Origin: Alphaproteobacteria bacterium
GTDB taxonomy: Bacteria; Pseudomonadota; Alphaproteobacteria; Puniceispirillales; Puniceispirillaceae
Direction: 5' to 3'
Length of the DNA stretch: 7,795 nucleotides
NCBI GenBank assembly: GCA_022425565.1
Contig: JAKMFG010000206.1
Coordinates: 1 to 7,795 of the forward strand
Made by a program: the position numbers and the translations under genes. Positions 1 to 6,547 of the stretch are shown here, in pieces. Position 1 is the stretch's first letter, and each line of letters starts with the position of its first letter. The notes under the pieces are model-generated. The model made no database searches, was not told the origin of the DNA, and worked only from the letters and a program-made list of their open reading frames with translations.

Positions 1-63
1 ATGCCCCAATTGTAGGCCAGCTTCGCGACGCCATAGACGCGCTCTAGCCCGATTTTCCCTACA

Positions 64-759
64 CTAACGGCGGCGAGACCGCCTGCTGTCAGCGGCAAGC
101 CCGGCCGGCGGCGCAAACACATCATCCTTTCCCAGAAGAAAGAGCTGAGTATCGCGGCCACGAAGCGCCGCCAGCGCATCGTCACGGCAATCCAGCCCGC
201 CCGTCAGCACACCGAATGCCGGCATGATCAACCTGCCGGCGGCGCGGACAAAACAGGGACGCCGCACCCGCGATCCACGATGATGGATTACCGCCGCCGG
301 ATGATAATGGGCGCTGATTTCAGGCCGGCCGTCCGCCTCGTCCATAATATGGCGCAGCACAATGCCAGCAATTTCGATCTCCATGACGGCGCTGTGCCCC
401 GGCGGCACGAAACTCTGGTCATGATTGCCCTCGACCCAGATGCTGTCGACGGGTGTCAGAATGTCGAATAGCAACCCCTTGTCGCCATCCGACATGCGCG
501 ACCATGCCCGGCCGTCGTGAAACACATCGCCAAGGAACAGCAGCCGTGACGCCCCGGTTTCCGCAAGGACAGCTGCAAGCCGCCTCAGGGTCTGGCCAGT
601 ATCATAAGGCGGCAGGAACTGGCCCGAGGCATGGTAGCTGGAGGCTTTTTCAAGATGCAGGTCGCCAACAATCAGCAATGACTCATCCGGCCAGAACAGC
701 GCGCCGGAGGGGTGAAGTTCAAAGCCGTGACCGGCGAATTCAGTGGATTTCCTCGACAT
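64..759 (-). CDS. pdeM: Ligase-associated DNA damage response endonuclease PdeM (metallophosphoesterase)
   Basis: A 231-residue calcineurin-like metallophosphoesterase of the PdeM/MPE family. Family members are manganese-dependent nucleases acting on single-stranded DNA, encoded beside an Lhr-type helicase, an exonuclease and an ATP-dependent ligase, exactly as here. Metal-ligand motifs appear in the right order: GDLHLEK (residues 32-38), LGDVFHD (76-82), GNHD (111-114), a lone His137, and HYH (151-153). The length is normal for the family. I chose the ATG at 759 because the conserved fold begins shortly after it; an upstream in-frame ATG at 834 would add 25 residues of low-complexity character that merely mirror the helicase end in another frame. 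The start lies inside the last helicase codons (20-bp overlap). The nearest purine-rich stretch (AGAGGAA, complement of 776-782) is about 16 nt away, so translation probably depends on coupling to the helicase. The C-terminus (SRRSRRR) is basic. Family assignment is firm; the in vivo substrate is unknown. Confidence 0.92.
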   Translation of the reverse strand: MSRKSTEFAGHGFELHPSGALFWPDESLLIVGDLHLEKASSYHASGQFLPPYDTGQTLRRLAAVLAETGASRLLFLGDVFHDGRAWSRMSDGDKGLLFDILTPVDSIWVEGNHDQSFVPPGHSAVMEIEIAGIVLRHIMDEADGRPEISAHYHPAAVIHHRGSRVRRPCFVRAAGRLIMPAFGVLTGGLDCRDDALAALRGRDTQLFLLGKDDVFAPPAGLAADSRRSRRR

Positions 760-3190
760 GGGCGGCGCGGATGATTTCCTCTTCCATATCCAGCAGCAGA
801 TCGTCACCGACCTCACTGCGGACCGTATTCTCACGGACGATCTGCATGATCAGGGGTACCGCCATGGGCGATATCATATCAAGTCGCCTGCAGACAATGT
901 TTCCGGCAATATCCTGCAGCGTGTCGGCCAGCCTGCCGGCATCGATCAGCCCCTGCATCGCATCGCGCCGCACCGCCTGAAGCAGGATATGGTCCGGCTC
1001 ATGCCGCCGCAGCACGTCATAGATAAGGTCTGAGCTAAACAGGATCTGCCGCCCGGTTTTCACCTGCCCGGGATGGCGACGTTCGACCAGCCCGGAAATG
1101 ATCGCCGCATCGCGGAACAGCCGCTTGAGGAGCGGTGTGTCCTGAAGCCATGCCTCGAACTCTTCGGTCATGATGTCGGGGTCGAGAAGGCTTTCTACCT
1201 CTTCAGGCGGGTCGAGCGACCACACAGCCAGCGCATAGTCGGTCATCGAGAAGCCAAGCGGGCGCAGCCCGGCGCGTTTCATCCGGCGCAGCATCAGAAA
1301 GCCCAGTGTCTGGTTCGCGTTGCGCCCGGCAAAGCTGTAGACAACGGTATGGTGCCGTCCGCGATGCGGGAAGATCTCGACAAGCAATGTCTTTTCGTCC
1401 GGCAGGGCCGACCGGTCGTCATGAAGCGCCAGCCAGTCATGGATCTGGCCGGGAAGCGCGCCCCACGCGTCGCGGTCACCGATCAGGTTGCGGACGGCAT
1501 AGGACAGGTTTGTCGACAGTGGCAGCCGCCCGCCCCCATAGCTGGGGATCTGCGCCTCACCACCCTTGGCCTTGGACACCATGACGGCTGCGTTGCTGAT
1601 GCTCTCGAAGGTCAGAACCTGCCCCCCGAACAGGAAGGTATCCCCAGGCGACAGGTTGACGACGAAGTTCTCCTCAATGCTACCAAGCGTGCGGTTGCGC
1701 AGCTTCACCTTCATCATCGGGCTTTCGACGATGGTGCCGATATTCATCCGGTACTGCCGCGCCATCTTCGCCTCGCGAAGCACGATGCTGCCGTCCTTCA
1801 AGGTCGCAAGCCTGTTATATTGCGGATAGGCCTTCAGCGAATAACCGCCGTCAGTGACAAATCCCAGCACCTGGTCGAACTGCTCGCGCGTGGTATCGGC
1901 ATAGGTCATGGCACGGGTGATTTCGGCATAGAGCTCGTCCGCATGGAACGGCCCGCTGCAGGCAACGCCGAAGATATGCTGGGCCAGCACATCGAACCCG
2001 CCACGCCGGAAGGCGGCGCCATCAAGCCTGTTCTTTTCGATTTCGGCCTGCGCCGCGACACATTCCAGATATTCGAACCTGTTCGTCGGCACGAGAATGG
2101 CTCGACTCGGCTCGTCCAGCCGGTGATTTGCGCGGCCAACCCGCTGCAACAGGCGGCTCACCCCTTTCGGCGCGCCAACCTGAATCACCAGATCAACATC
2201 GGCCCAGTCGAGCCCGAGGTCGAGGGAACTTGTCGCCACCACGCAATCCAGACCACCGGCGGCCATCATCGCCTCGACCTTGCGGCGCAGCTCGCGCTCC
2301 AGTGAGCCGTGATGCACCGCAATCCGCAAATTCTTCTCGTTCAGCTGCCACAGGCGCTGGAAAACGAATTCTGCCTGCGCGCGGGTATTGACGAAAATGA
2401 CGCTCATCCGCGCCGCTTCGATCTGGGCATAGACTTCATCAAGCGCGTGCCGCGCCATATGGCCCGACCAGGGGATGCGGTTGTCGGTCTGCAGGATATC
2501 GATAACCGGTGCCACCGCCTGCGGCACCCGCACAATCGCCCCGCCATCGCGGCACAGCCAGTCACGCGCCGCATCCGGCTTGTCGATGGTGGCAGACAGG
2601 CCGATGCGCCCGGCCTGCGGCGCCAGCGTCGCCAGCCGTTCGAGACTGAGGCTGAGAAGGTCGCCGCGCTTGTTGTCGAAAAAGGCGTGCAGCTCGTCGA
2701 TAATGATGTAGCGCAGATCGCTGAAGAAATTCCCCGCGTCGTCATATGACAGCAGCAGGGCCAGTGATTCCGGCGTCGTCATCAGGAAATCCGGCGGCTT
2801 GGTCTTTTGCCGCTGGCGGCGCGAGGATGGCGTGTCGCCGGTACGCGTCTCGAAACTGACAGGAAGGTCCAGCGCCTCGATCGGGGCGGCGATGTTCCGG
2901 TGCACGTCGACCGCCAGCGCTTTCAGCGGCGAGATGTAGAGCGTATGGAGCTTGCCGGTCGAGCCACGTTCGGCGAAATCGAGGAAACTCGGCAGGAACC
3001 CGGCAAGGGTCTTGCCGGCCCCCGTCGGAGCAAAGACGATGACATCGCGGCCGGCCAACGCCTCGCTGGCGGCCTCGACCTGATGGTCGAACCAGTCCCA
3101 GCCACGACCTTTCAGCCATCCGGTGAGCGGGTGAGACTGGAGGTGCGGCGGCGCCTGCCTATATTTAACATCATGAGATGGCTGAACCAT
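740..3190 (-). CDS. Ligase-associated Lhr-core-type DEXH-box DNA helicase
   Basis: An 816-residue superfamily 2 helicase of the ligase-associated Lhr-core type, an ATP-driven 3'-to-5' translocase in characterised relatives. Visible motifs: Q-like FDHQ (34-37), Walker A APTGAGKT (54-61), TRTGD (115-119), TTPES (138-142), DEXH box DELH (165-168), SAT (199-201), VNTR (267-270), HHGSL (293-297), SSLDLG (321-326) and QRVGRANHR (349-357). The second half carries the winged-helix and DEAD-associated region typical of Lhr proteins (for example YRMNIGTI and GGGRLPLS). The length fits the family and all motifs are intact. The start is the last ATG before the conserved region; further upstream the frame is only the antisense of the exonuclease gene. 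No GTG or TTG start exists between this ATG and the helicase domain. The start overlaps the exonuclease start by 18 bp and the stop overlaps pdeM by 20 bp. It is the first gene of a two-gene minus-strand operon. Confidence 0.93.
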   Translation of the reverse strand: MVQPSHDVKYRQAPPHLQSHPLTGWLKGRGWDWFDHQVEAASEALAGRDVIVFAPTGAGKTLAGFLPSFLDFAERGSTGKLHTLYISPLKALAVDVHRNIAAPIEALDLPVSFETRTGDTPSSRRQRQKTKPPDFLMTTPESLALLLSYDDAGNFFSDLRYIIIDELHAFFDNKRGDLLSLSLERLATLAPQAGRIGLSATIDKPDAARDWLCRDGGAIVRVPQAVAPVIDILQTDNRIPWSGHMARHALDEVYAQIEAARMSVIFVNTRAQAEFVFQRLWQLNEKNLRIAVHHGSLERELRRKVEAMMAAGGLDCVVATSSLDLGLDWADVDLVIQVGAPKGVSRLLQRVGRANHRLDEPSRAILVPTNRFEYLECVAAQAEIEKNRLDGAAFRRGGFDVLAQHIFGVACSGPFHADELYAEITRAMTYADTTREQFDQVLGFVTDGGYSLKAYPQYNRLATLKDGSIVLREAKMARQYRMNIGTIVESPMMKVKLRNRTLGSIEENFVVNLSPGDTFLFGGQVLTFESISNAAVMVSKAKGGEAQIPSYGGGRLPLSTNLSYAVRNLIGDRDAWGALPGQIHDWLALHDDRSALPDEKTLLVEIFPHRGRHHTVVYSFAGRNANQTLGFLMLRRMKRAGLRPLGFSMTDYALAVWSLDPPEEVESLLDPDIMTEEFEAWLQDTPLLKRLFRDAAIISGLVERRHPGQVKTGRQILFSSDLIYDVLRRHEPDHILLQAVRRDAMQGLIDAGRLADTLQDIAGNIVCRRLDMISPMAVPLIMQIVRENTVRSEVGDDLLLDMEEEIIRAAHVEEIH
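3160..3165 (+). promoter_or_regulatory. Candidate -10 element for a leaderless exonuclease-ligase operon
   Basis: TATATT matches the sigma-70 consensus at five of six positions and ends 7 nt before the exonuclease ATG at 3173, which would place the transcript start at or next to the start codon. No convincing -35 hexamer is seen at the normal distance (2 of 6 matches), and no Shine-Dalgarno precedes the ATG, which is consistent with leaderless translation. The element lies inside the helicase coding sequence on the opposite strand. Predicted from sequence only. Confidence 0.4.
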
Positions 3191-4162
3191 GAGCTCTATA
3201 TAGAGCCGATCGACACCTATATCGACCCGGTACGGCCGGTGAAACGTGCCATCATCACCCATGGCCATGCCGATCACGCGCGTGCCGGGCATGATCATGT
3301 GCTGGCGACACCGCAAACCATCGACATCATGCGTCATCGCTACGGTGCCAATTGCGCCGGCACGTTCCAGCCGCTGGCCTTTGGAGAACGGCTGGCCATC
3401 GATGATGTGACGGTTTCGCTTCACCCGGCGGGACATATCCTTGGCAGTGCACAGGTGCTGATGGAATATGGTGGAAAACGCGCTGTTGTAACCGGCGACT
3501 ACAAGACGCACCCCGACAGCACTGCCCAGACCTTCGAGCTGGTGCCGTGTGACCTGTTCGTCACCGAGGCCACTTTCGGGCTGCCGGTCTTCCAGCATCC
3601 CGACCCGATGCTGGAGATCAACCGGCTTCTCGCATCCGTTGCGGCCCAGCCTGACCGCTGCCACGTCATCGGCGCATATGCGCTCGGCAAGGCACAGCGT
3701 GTAATCAAGCTGATCCGCGAGGCCGGGCATGACGCCCCTATCTATCTTCACGGCGCGCAGGAAAAGCTGTGCGGCTATTACATGGAACAGGGTATCGACC
3801 TTGGCGATCTTCGCAAGGCGCTGGACCGCGAGAAGGAATCCTTCCGCGGCCATATCGTGATCGCGCCGCCGTCGGCCCTGCGTGACCGCTGGTCGCGCCG
3901 CCTTCCCGACCCGGTGGTGTGCCAGGCATCGGGATGGATGACAATCAAACAGAGGGCGAAACAGAGCGGAGTCGAGCTGCCGCTTGTGATTTCCGACCAT
4001 GCGGACTGGAACGAGCTGACCACCACCATCGCCGCGACAGGCGCCCAAACAATCTGGGTGACGCATGGCCGCGAGGATGCGCTGGTTCACTGGTGCCGCC
4101 AGCGCGGGCTAGACGCCGAACCTCTCTATCTTCAGGGGCGCGAAGAGGACCTGAGCGAATGA
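3173..4162 (+). CDS. Ligase-associated exonuclease, metallo-beta-lactamase/beta-CASP fold
   Basis: A 329-residue metallo-beta-lactamase-fold protein matching the ligase-associated exonuclease family. Two-metal ligands are visible: HGHADH (His30, His32, Asp34, His35), His88 in PAGHILGS, and Asp109 in TGDYKTH. Beta-CASP-like motifs follow: TEATF (Glu132), SDHADW (His276) and THGRE (His298). These make it a predicted metal-dependent nuclease acting with the ligase and helicase; the exact substrate is inferred. The N-terminus (LYIEPIDTYIDPVRPVKRA) aligns with the usual family start, so ATG 3173 is preferred over upstream in-frame GTGs at 3131 and 3143. There is no good Shine-Dalgarno before it, but TATATT lies 7 nt upstream, suggesting a leaderless message. 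It is translationally coupled to the ligase by an ATGA overlap at 4159-4162. Confidence 0.92.
   Translation: MRWLNHELYIEPIDTYIDPVRPVKRAIITHGHADHARAGHDHVLATPQTIDIMRHRYGANCAGTFQPLAFGERLAIDDVTVSLHPAGHILGSAQVLMEYGGKRAVVTGDYKTHPDSTAQTFELVPCDLFVTEATFGLPVFQHPDPMLEINRLLASVAAQPDRCHVIGAYALGKAQRVIKLIREAGHDAPIYLHGAQEKLCGYYMEQGIDLGDLRKALDREKESFRGHIVIAPPSALRDRWSRRLPDPVVCQASGWMTIKQRAKQSGVELPLVISDHADWNELTTTIAATGAQTIWVTHGREDALVHWCRQRGLDAEPLYLQGREEDLSE
3193..3206. repeat. Perfect 14-bp palindrome at the overlapping divergent starts
   Basis: GCTCTATATAGAGC is identical to its reverse complement. It begins 3 bp upstream of the helicase ATG (minus strand) and falls in codons 7-12 of the exonuclease. It contains the candidate helicase -10 hexamer, so a bound dimeric repressor could block that promoter. 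It could also be a chance result of the coded residues Glu-Leu-Tyr-Ile-Glu-Pro. Confidence 0.55.
3197..3225 (-). promoter_or_regulatory. Candidate promoter for a leaderless helicase-pdeM operon
   Basis: On the minus strand, TCGATA (3225-3220, four of six matches to TTGACA) is separated by 17 bp from TATATA (3202-3197, four of six to TATAAT). Six nucleotides then precede the helicase ATG at 3190, so the message would start at or near the ATG. The elements lie inside the exonuclease coding sequence, and the -10 is embedded in the palindrome at 3193-3206. Only weak purine content (AGAG) precedes the ATG. Prediction only. Confidence 0.35.
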
Positions 4163-5760
4163 CGGGACAGAAGACAGGGGGAATGAAAGACTTTGCCGCG
4201 CTTCTCGAGACGCTGGTCCTGACGCCGTCACGCAACGCCAAGATCGCGGCGATGGCGGCCTATTTCCGCACCACACCCGACCCCGATCGCGGCATTGCGC
4301 TGGCGGCCATCACACGTGATCTCAGTCTCGCCAATCTTAAGGCCGGCGCATTGCGACAGCTGACCATGGAACGGGTCGATCCGGATCTGTTCCTGATGTC
4401 TTACGATTATGTCGGAGACATGGCCGAAACCATCTCGCTGATCTGGCCGGCACCGGACGAGCATATAGATGATGATCTGCCGGATTTGGCGGCGTTCGTC
4501 AGCGATATCGAAACCCTGCCAAAGAGCGCGCTTACCGGCCATGTTGCCGCGCTGCTGGACCGGGCGAGCCCCGCCGAGCGCTGGGCCATGATCAAGCTCG
4601 CCACAGGCGGGTTGCGGGTCGGCGTGTCTGCTCGGCTGGCAAAGACGGCACTGGCGGCCTATAGCGGCCGGGACCTCATCGAGATCGAAAAAATCTGGCA
4701 CGGGCTGGACATCCCCTACACCGAGCTTTTTGCATGGCTCGACGGCACCGGACCGCGCCCTGAAATCCACCACGGCCAGACATTCCATCCGATGATGCTG
4801 TCTAATCCGGTCGACGAGGACCGGGATTTCGACAGGCTGTCGCCGGATGATTATCAGGCTGAGTGGAAATGGGACGGCATCCGCGTGCAGCTTGTCATCG
4901 ACGGCGACCGCGCCAGGCTGTTCTCGCGCACGGGCGATGATATCAGCGCCGCTTTTCCCGACCTCGTCGAGGCGCTTGGCGGGCGCGCCGTGCTTGATGG
5001 TGAATTGCTGGTTGGACATGACTTCGACCCGATGAATTTCAACCACCTTCAGCAGCGGCTGAACCGCAAGACACCGGCGAAAACCCATATCCGTGACTAT
5101 CCGGCTTTCGTGCGGGTCTATGACATGCTGTTCGACGACGAAGACGACATCCGCGACCTGCCGCTTGTCGACCGGCGGCACCGGCTCGAAGCATGGATGG
5201 CAACCCATGCCGGCACGCGTCTCGACCTGTCGGAAATCCTTGCTTTCAGGGACTGGGACGAGCTGGCGGCACTACGCCAGATGGGTGCCGAGACACATGG
5301 CCATGAAGGGCTGATGATCAAGCAGCTTCAAAGCCTCTATGTCGCCGGGCGGCCAAAGGGGCCCTGGTTCAAATGGAAACGCGACCCACGGCTGATCGAC
5401 ACGGTGATGATGTATGCACAGCGCGGCCACGGACGGCGCAGCTCCTTCTACTCCGACTACACATTCGGCATCTGGCGCGGCAACGAGATCGTCCCTGTCG
5501 GCAAGGCTTATTCAGGTTTCACCGATGAGGAGCTGCGCGACCTCGACAAATGGGTGCGCGGCAACACCGTAAACCGGTACGGCCCGGTACGCGAGGTCGA
5601 GAAAACCCTTGTCGTCGAACTGGCCTTCGACAGTGCGCATGAAAGCCCGCGCCACAAGTCAGGCATTGCATTGCGATTCCCAAGGGTCAGCCGGATCAGA
5701 TGGGACAAGCCGGCGAGCGAAGCCGACACAATTGACACCGTCCGCAGCCTGATCGGCTAA
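4159..5760 (+). CDS. ATP-dependent DNA ligase (ligase-associated cassette type)
   Basis: A 533-residue ATP-dependent DNA ligase that seals nicks through a ligase-AMP intermediate, of the three-domain bacterial type often called the LigB class (not the NAD-dependent E. coli LigB). An alpha-helical DNA-binding domain (about 1-200) precedes the nucleotidyltransferase domain. Motif I is KWDGIR with adenylated Lys237, motif III is LDGE (Asp280-Glu282), motif IV is EGLMIK (to Lys388), and motif V is WFKWK (Lys405, Lys407). An OB-fold domain completes the C-terminus, with a late RFPRVSRIR segment of the kind that carries motif VI. All catalytic residues are present. I chose ATG 4159: it overlaps the exonuclease stop as ATGA and has GAAGAGGA (4142-4149) 9 nt upstream. 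Many relatives begin at the equivalent of the internal ATG at 4183 (MKDFAALL), which has a G-run too close to serve as a good ribosome site, so that start remains possible. Presumably the replication ligase is a separate NAD-dependent LigA elsewhere. Confidence 0.94.
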   Translation: MTGQKTGGMKDFAALLETLVLTPSRNAKIAAMAAYFRTTPDPDRGIALAAITRDLSLANLKAGALRQLTMERVDPDLFLMSYDYVGDMAETISLIWPAPDEHIDDDLPDLAAFVSDIETLPKSALTGHVAALLDRASPAERWAMIKLATGGLRVGVSARLAKTALAAYSGRDLIEIEKIWHGLDIPYTELFAWLDGTGPRPEIHHGQTFHPMMLSNPVDEDRDFDRLSPDDYQAEWKWDGIRVQLVIDGDRARLFSRTGDDISAAFPDLVEALGGRAVLDGELLVGHDFDPMNFNHLQQRLNRKTPAKTHIRDYPAFVRVYDMLFDDEDDIRDLPLVDRRHRLEAWMATHAGTRLDLSEILAFRDWDELAALRQMGAETHGHEGLMIKQLQSLYVAGRPKGPWFKWKRDPRLIDTVMMYAQRGHGRRSSFYSDYTFGIWRGNEIVPVGKAYSGFTDEELRDLDKWVRGNTVNRYGPVREVEKTLVVELAFDSAHESPRHKSGIALRFPRVSRIRWDKPASEADTIDTVRSLIG

Positions 5761-5806
5761 AGACCGGCTTTTCGTAAATTTACCGACAAACAGCCAATAT
5801 GTTCAT

Positions 5807-5848
5807 CAATTCGCGCCTTATGTTGCGAATTGGACAATATTCGAATTG
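5807..5848. promoter_or_regulatory. Candidate operator: three CGAATTG boxes including a perfect 8-bp dyad
   Basis: CAATTCGC (5807-5814) and GCGAATTG (5825-5832) form a perfect inverted repeat with a 10-bp spacer. A third copy of CGAATTG lies at 5842-5848, overlapping the palindrome ATTCGAAT (5839-5846). The cluster is non-coding and lies 100-140 bp upstream of the Lrp/AsnC start, a usual setting for cooperative multi-site binding by that family. The binding protein is inferred, not shown. Confidence 0.5.
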
Positions 5849-5852
5849 CTTT

Positions 5853-5877
5853 TGATTAAGTTTTATCTAATTAATCA
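5853..5877. promoter_or_regulatory. Candidate operator/promoter dyad TGATTAA-N11-TTAATCA
   Basis: Perfect 7-bp arms at 5853-5859 and 5871-5877 flank an 11-bp spacer. The spacer and right arm include TCTAAT (5866-5871), five of six matches to a -10 box on the plus strand, although no good -35 stands at 17 bp. If used, the transcript would start near 5878 and leave a leader of about 70 nt before the regulator ATG at 5949. A protein on this dyad would block that promoter. Confidence 0.4.
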
Positions 5878-5948
5878 TGACTTCATTGCGTACGGGCGGT
5901 CTGCCCGGCTTCACGCAAAAGCACCACAGTCCGGCAAGGGTACGCAAC

Positions 5949-6371
5949 ATGAACAATCTTGATGCCAGTATCGTTGCACTGCTGAAGCGCAATGCCCGCA
6001 TGTCGGTAACGCAGATGTCGCACGAACTCGGCGTGTCCCGTGTCACCATCGATTCCCACATCAAGAAGATGGAAAGCTCTGGCGTGATCACCGGCTACAC
6101 GGTGACGCTTGGTGCAGAGGAATTCCGGCACAATGTATCTGGCTGGATCCTGATCAATGTCAGCGCCAATGAAGAAGAAGACATTATCTCCCAGATGATT
6201 GCGATGTCGGAAATCAGCCGCCTCTACACCACCAACGGACGGTGGGATCTTGCGGCCGAAATCCAGACATCAACACTGGAAGCCTTCGATGTCGCGATCT
6301 CGCGGCTGCGGCAAATTCCGGGCATCAAGGAAACCGATACAAGCCTGCTGCTCAGCGCACGGATCGGCTGA
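5949..6371 (+). CDS. Lrp/AsnC family transcriptional regulator
   Basis: A 140-residue Lrp/AsnC ('feast/famine') regulator, a cytoplasmic DNA-binding protein that usually forms dimers to octamers and responds to amino acids or related small molecules. The N-terminal winged helix-turn-helix opens with LDASIVALLKRNARMS and has its recognition helix around residues 30-39 (SRVTIDSHIK), followed by the wing GVITGYTV. Residues about 66-138 form the ligand-binding RAM domain, ending at IKETDTSLLLSARIG. The length is typical. ATG 5949 is chosen because AAGGG (5936-5940) sits 8 nt before it and the conserved fold starts there. The in-frame ATG at 5877 would add 24 atypical residues, has no ribosome site, and lies at the edge of a dyad. 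The AT-rich dyad-filled upstream region suggests autoregulation. Its effector and targets cannot be read from sequence; the downstream TTT operon is a plausible target by position. Confidence 0.88.
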   Translation: MNNLDASIVALLKRNARMSVTQMSHELGVSRVTIDSHIKKMESSGVITGYTVTLGAEEFRHNVSGWILINVSANEEEDIISQMIAMSEISRLYTTNGRWDLAAEIQTSTLEAFDVAISRLRQIPGIKETDTSLLLSARIG

Positions 6372-6470
6372 TCACGCGGATGCCTTCCGGACATTGCAGC
6401 CAAAAGCGTGACAATTGATCGCGCCTGCTTCCTGTTTTGCCCATTATCACACGCTAAATTTTGGCTTTTC

Positions 6471-6512
6471 CCCCCGAAGAAATGGTGTTCATATGAACGC
6501 AGTCGTCGGGGG
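6471..6512. promoter_or_regulatory. Nested dyad upstream of the TTT binding-protein gene
   Basis: Outer arms CCCCCGA (6471-6477) and TCGGGGG (6506-6512) are perfectly complementary and enclose the 12-bp palindrome GTTCATATGAAC (6487-6498), whose centre is only 1 bp from that of the outer arms. There is no T run after it, so it is not a standard terminator. It could be an operator or a stable 5' leader hairpin, ending 25 nt before the ribosome site. TTCATA (6488-6493) and GATAAA (6512-6517), 18 bp apart, are weak promoter-like hexamers over the same place. Confidence 0.5.
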
Positions 6513-6537
6513 ATAAATCATTGGCGACACAAATATT

Positions 6538-6543
6538 GGAGGA
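6538..6543 (+). promoter_or_regulatory. Strong ribosome binding site of the TTT binding-protein gene
   Basis: GGAGGA lies 4 nt before ATG 6548 and is the best Shine-Dalgarno in the window. It decides against an upstream in-frame TTG near 6521 and fits high expression of a periplasmic receptor. Confidence 0.8.
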
Positions 6544-6547
6544 ACAC

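Noticed and set aside
1..63. Possible ends of a further gene: a plus-strand frame closing with TAG at 45-47, and a minus-strand frame (GKIGLERVYGVAKLAYNWG) open to the edge
   Set aside because: About 20 residues or fewer in each case, mutually exclusive, and no family recognised; it cannot be called without the neighbouring sequence.
1073..2305. Long open frame of 410 codons on the plus strand
   Set aside because: It is antisense to the well-supported helicase gene, shows no recognisable motifs, and is typical of shadow frames in GC-rich coding DNA.
3191..4090. Upstream in-frame extension of the helicase gene by about 300 codons
   Set aside because: The extension is antisense to the exonuclease and adds no recognisable domain; relatives begin close to the chosen ATG.
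4228..5208. Open frame of 326 codons on the minus strand
   Set aside because: It is antisense to the DNA ligase, whose catalytic motifs are all intact; no domain is recognisable in the minus frame.
5761..5790. Possible terminator after the ligase gene
   Set aside because: Only a 4-bp AAAG/CTTT stem and the short palindrome GTAAATTTAC (5774-5783) are present; no GC-rich stem with a T tract.
5877..5948. N-terminal extension of the Lrp/AsnC regulator from ATG 5877
   Set aside because: No ribosome site, 24 atypical residues before the conserved fold, and a good ribosome site at the internal ATG 5949; kept only as an alternative.
6405..6455. Distant inverted repeat AGCGTG ... CACGCT after the regulator gene
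   Set aside because: Six-base arms 39 bp apart are expected by chance; no supporting promoter or terminator features.
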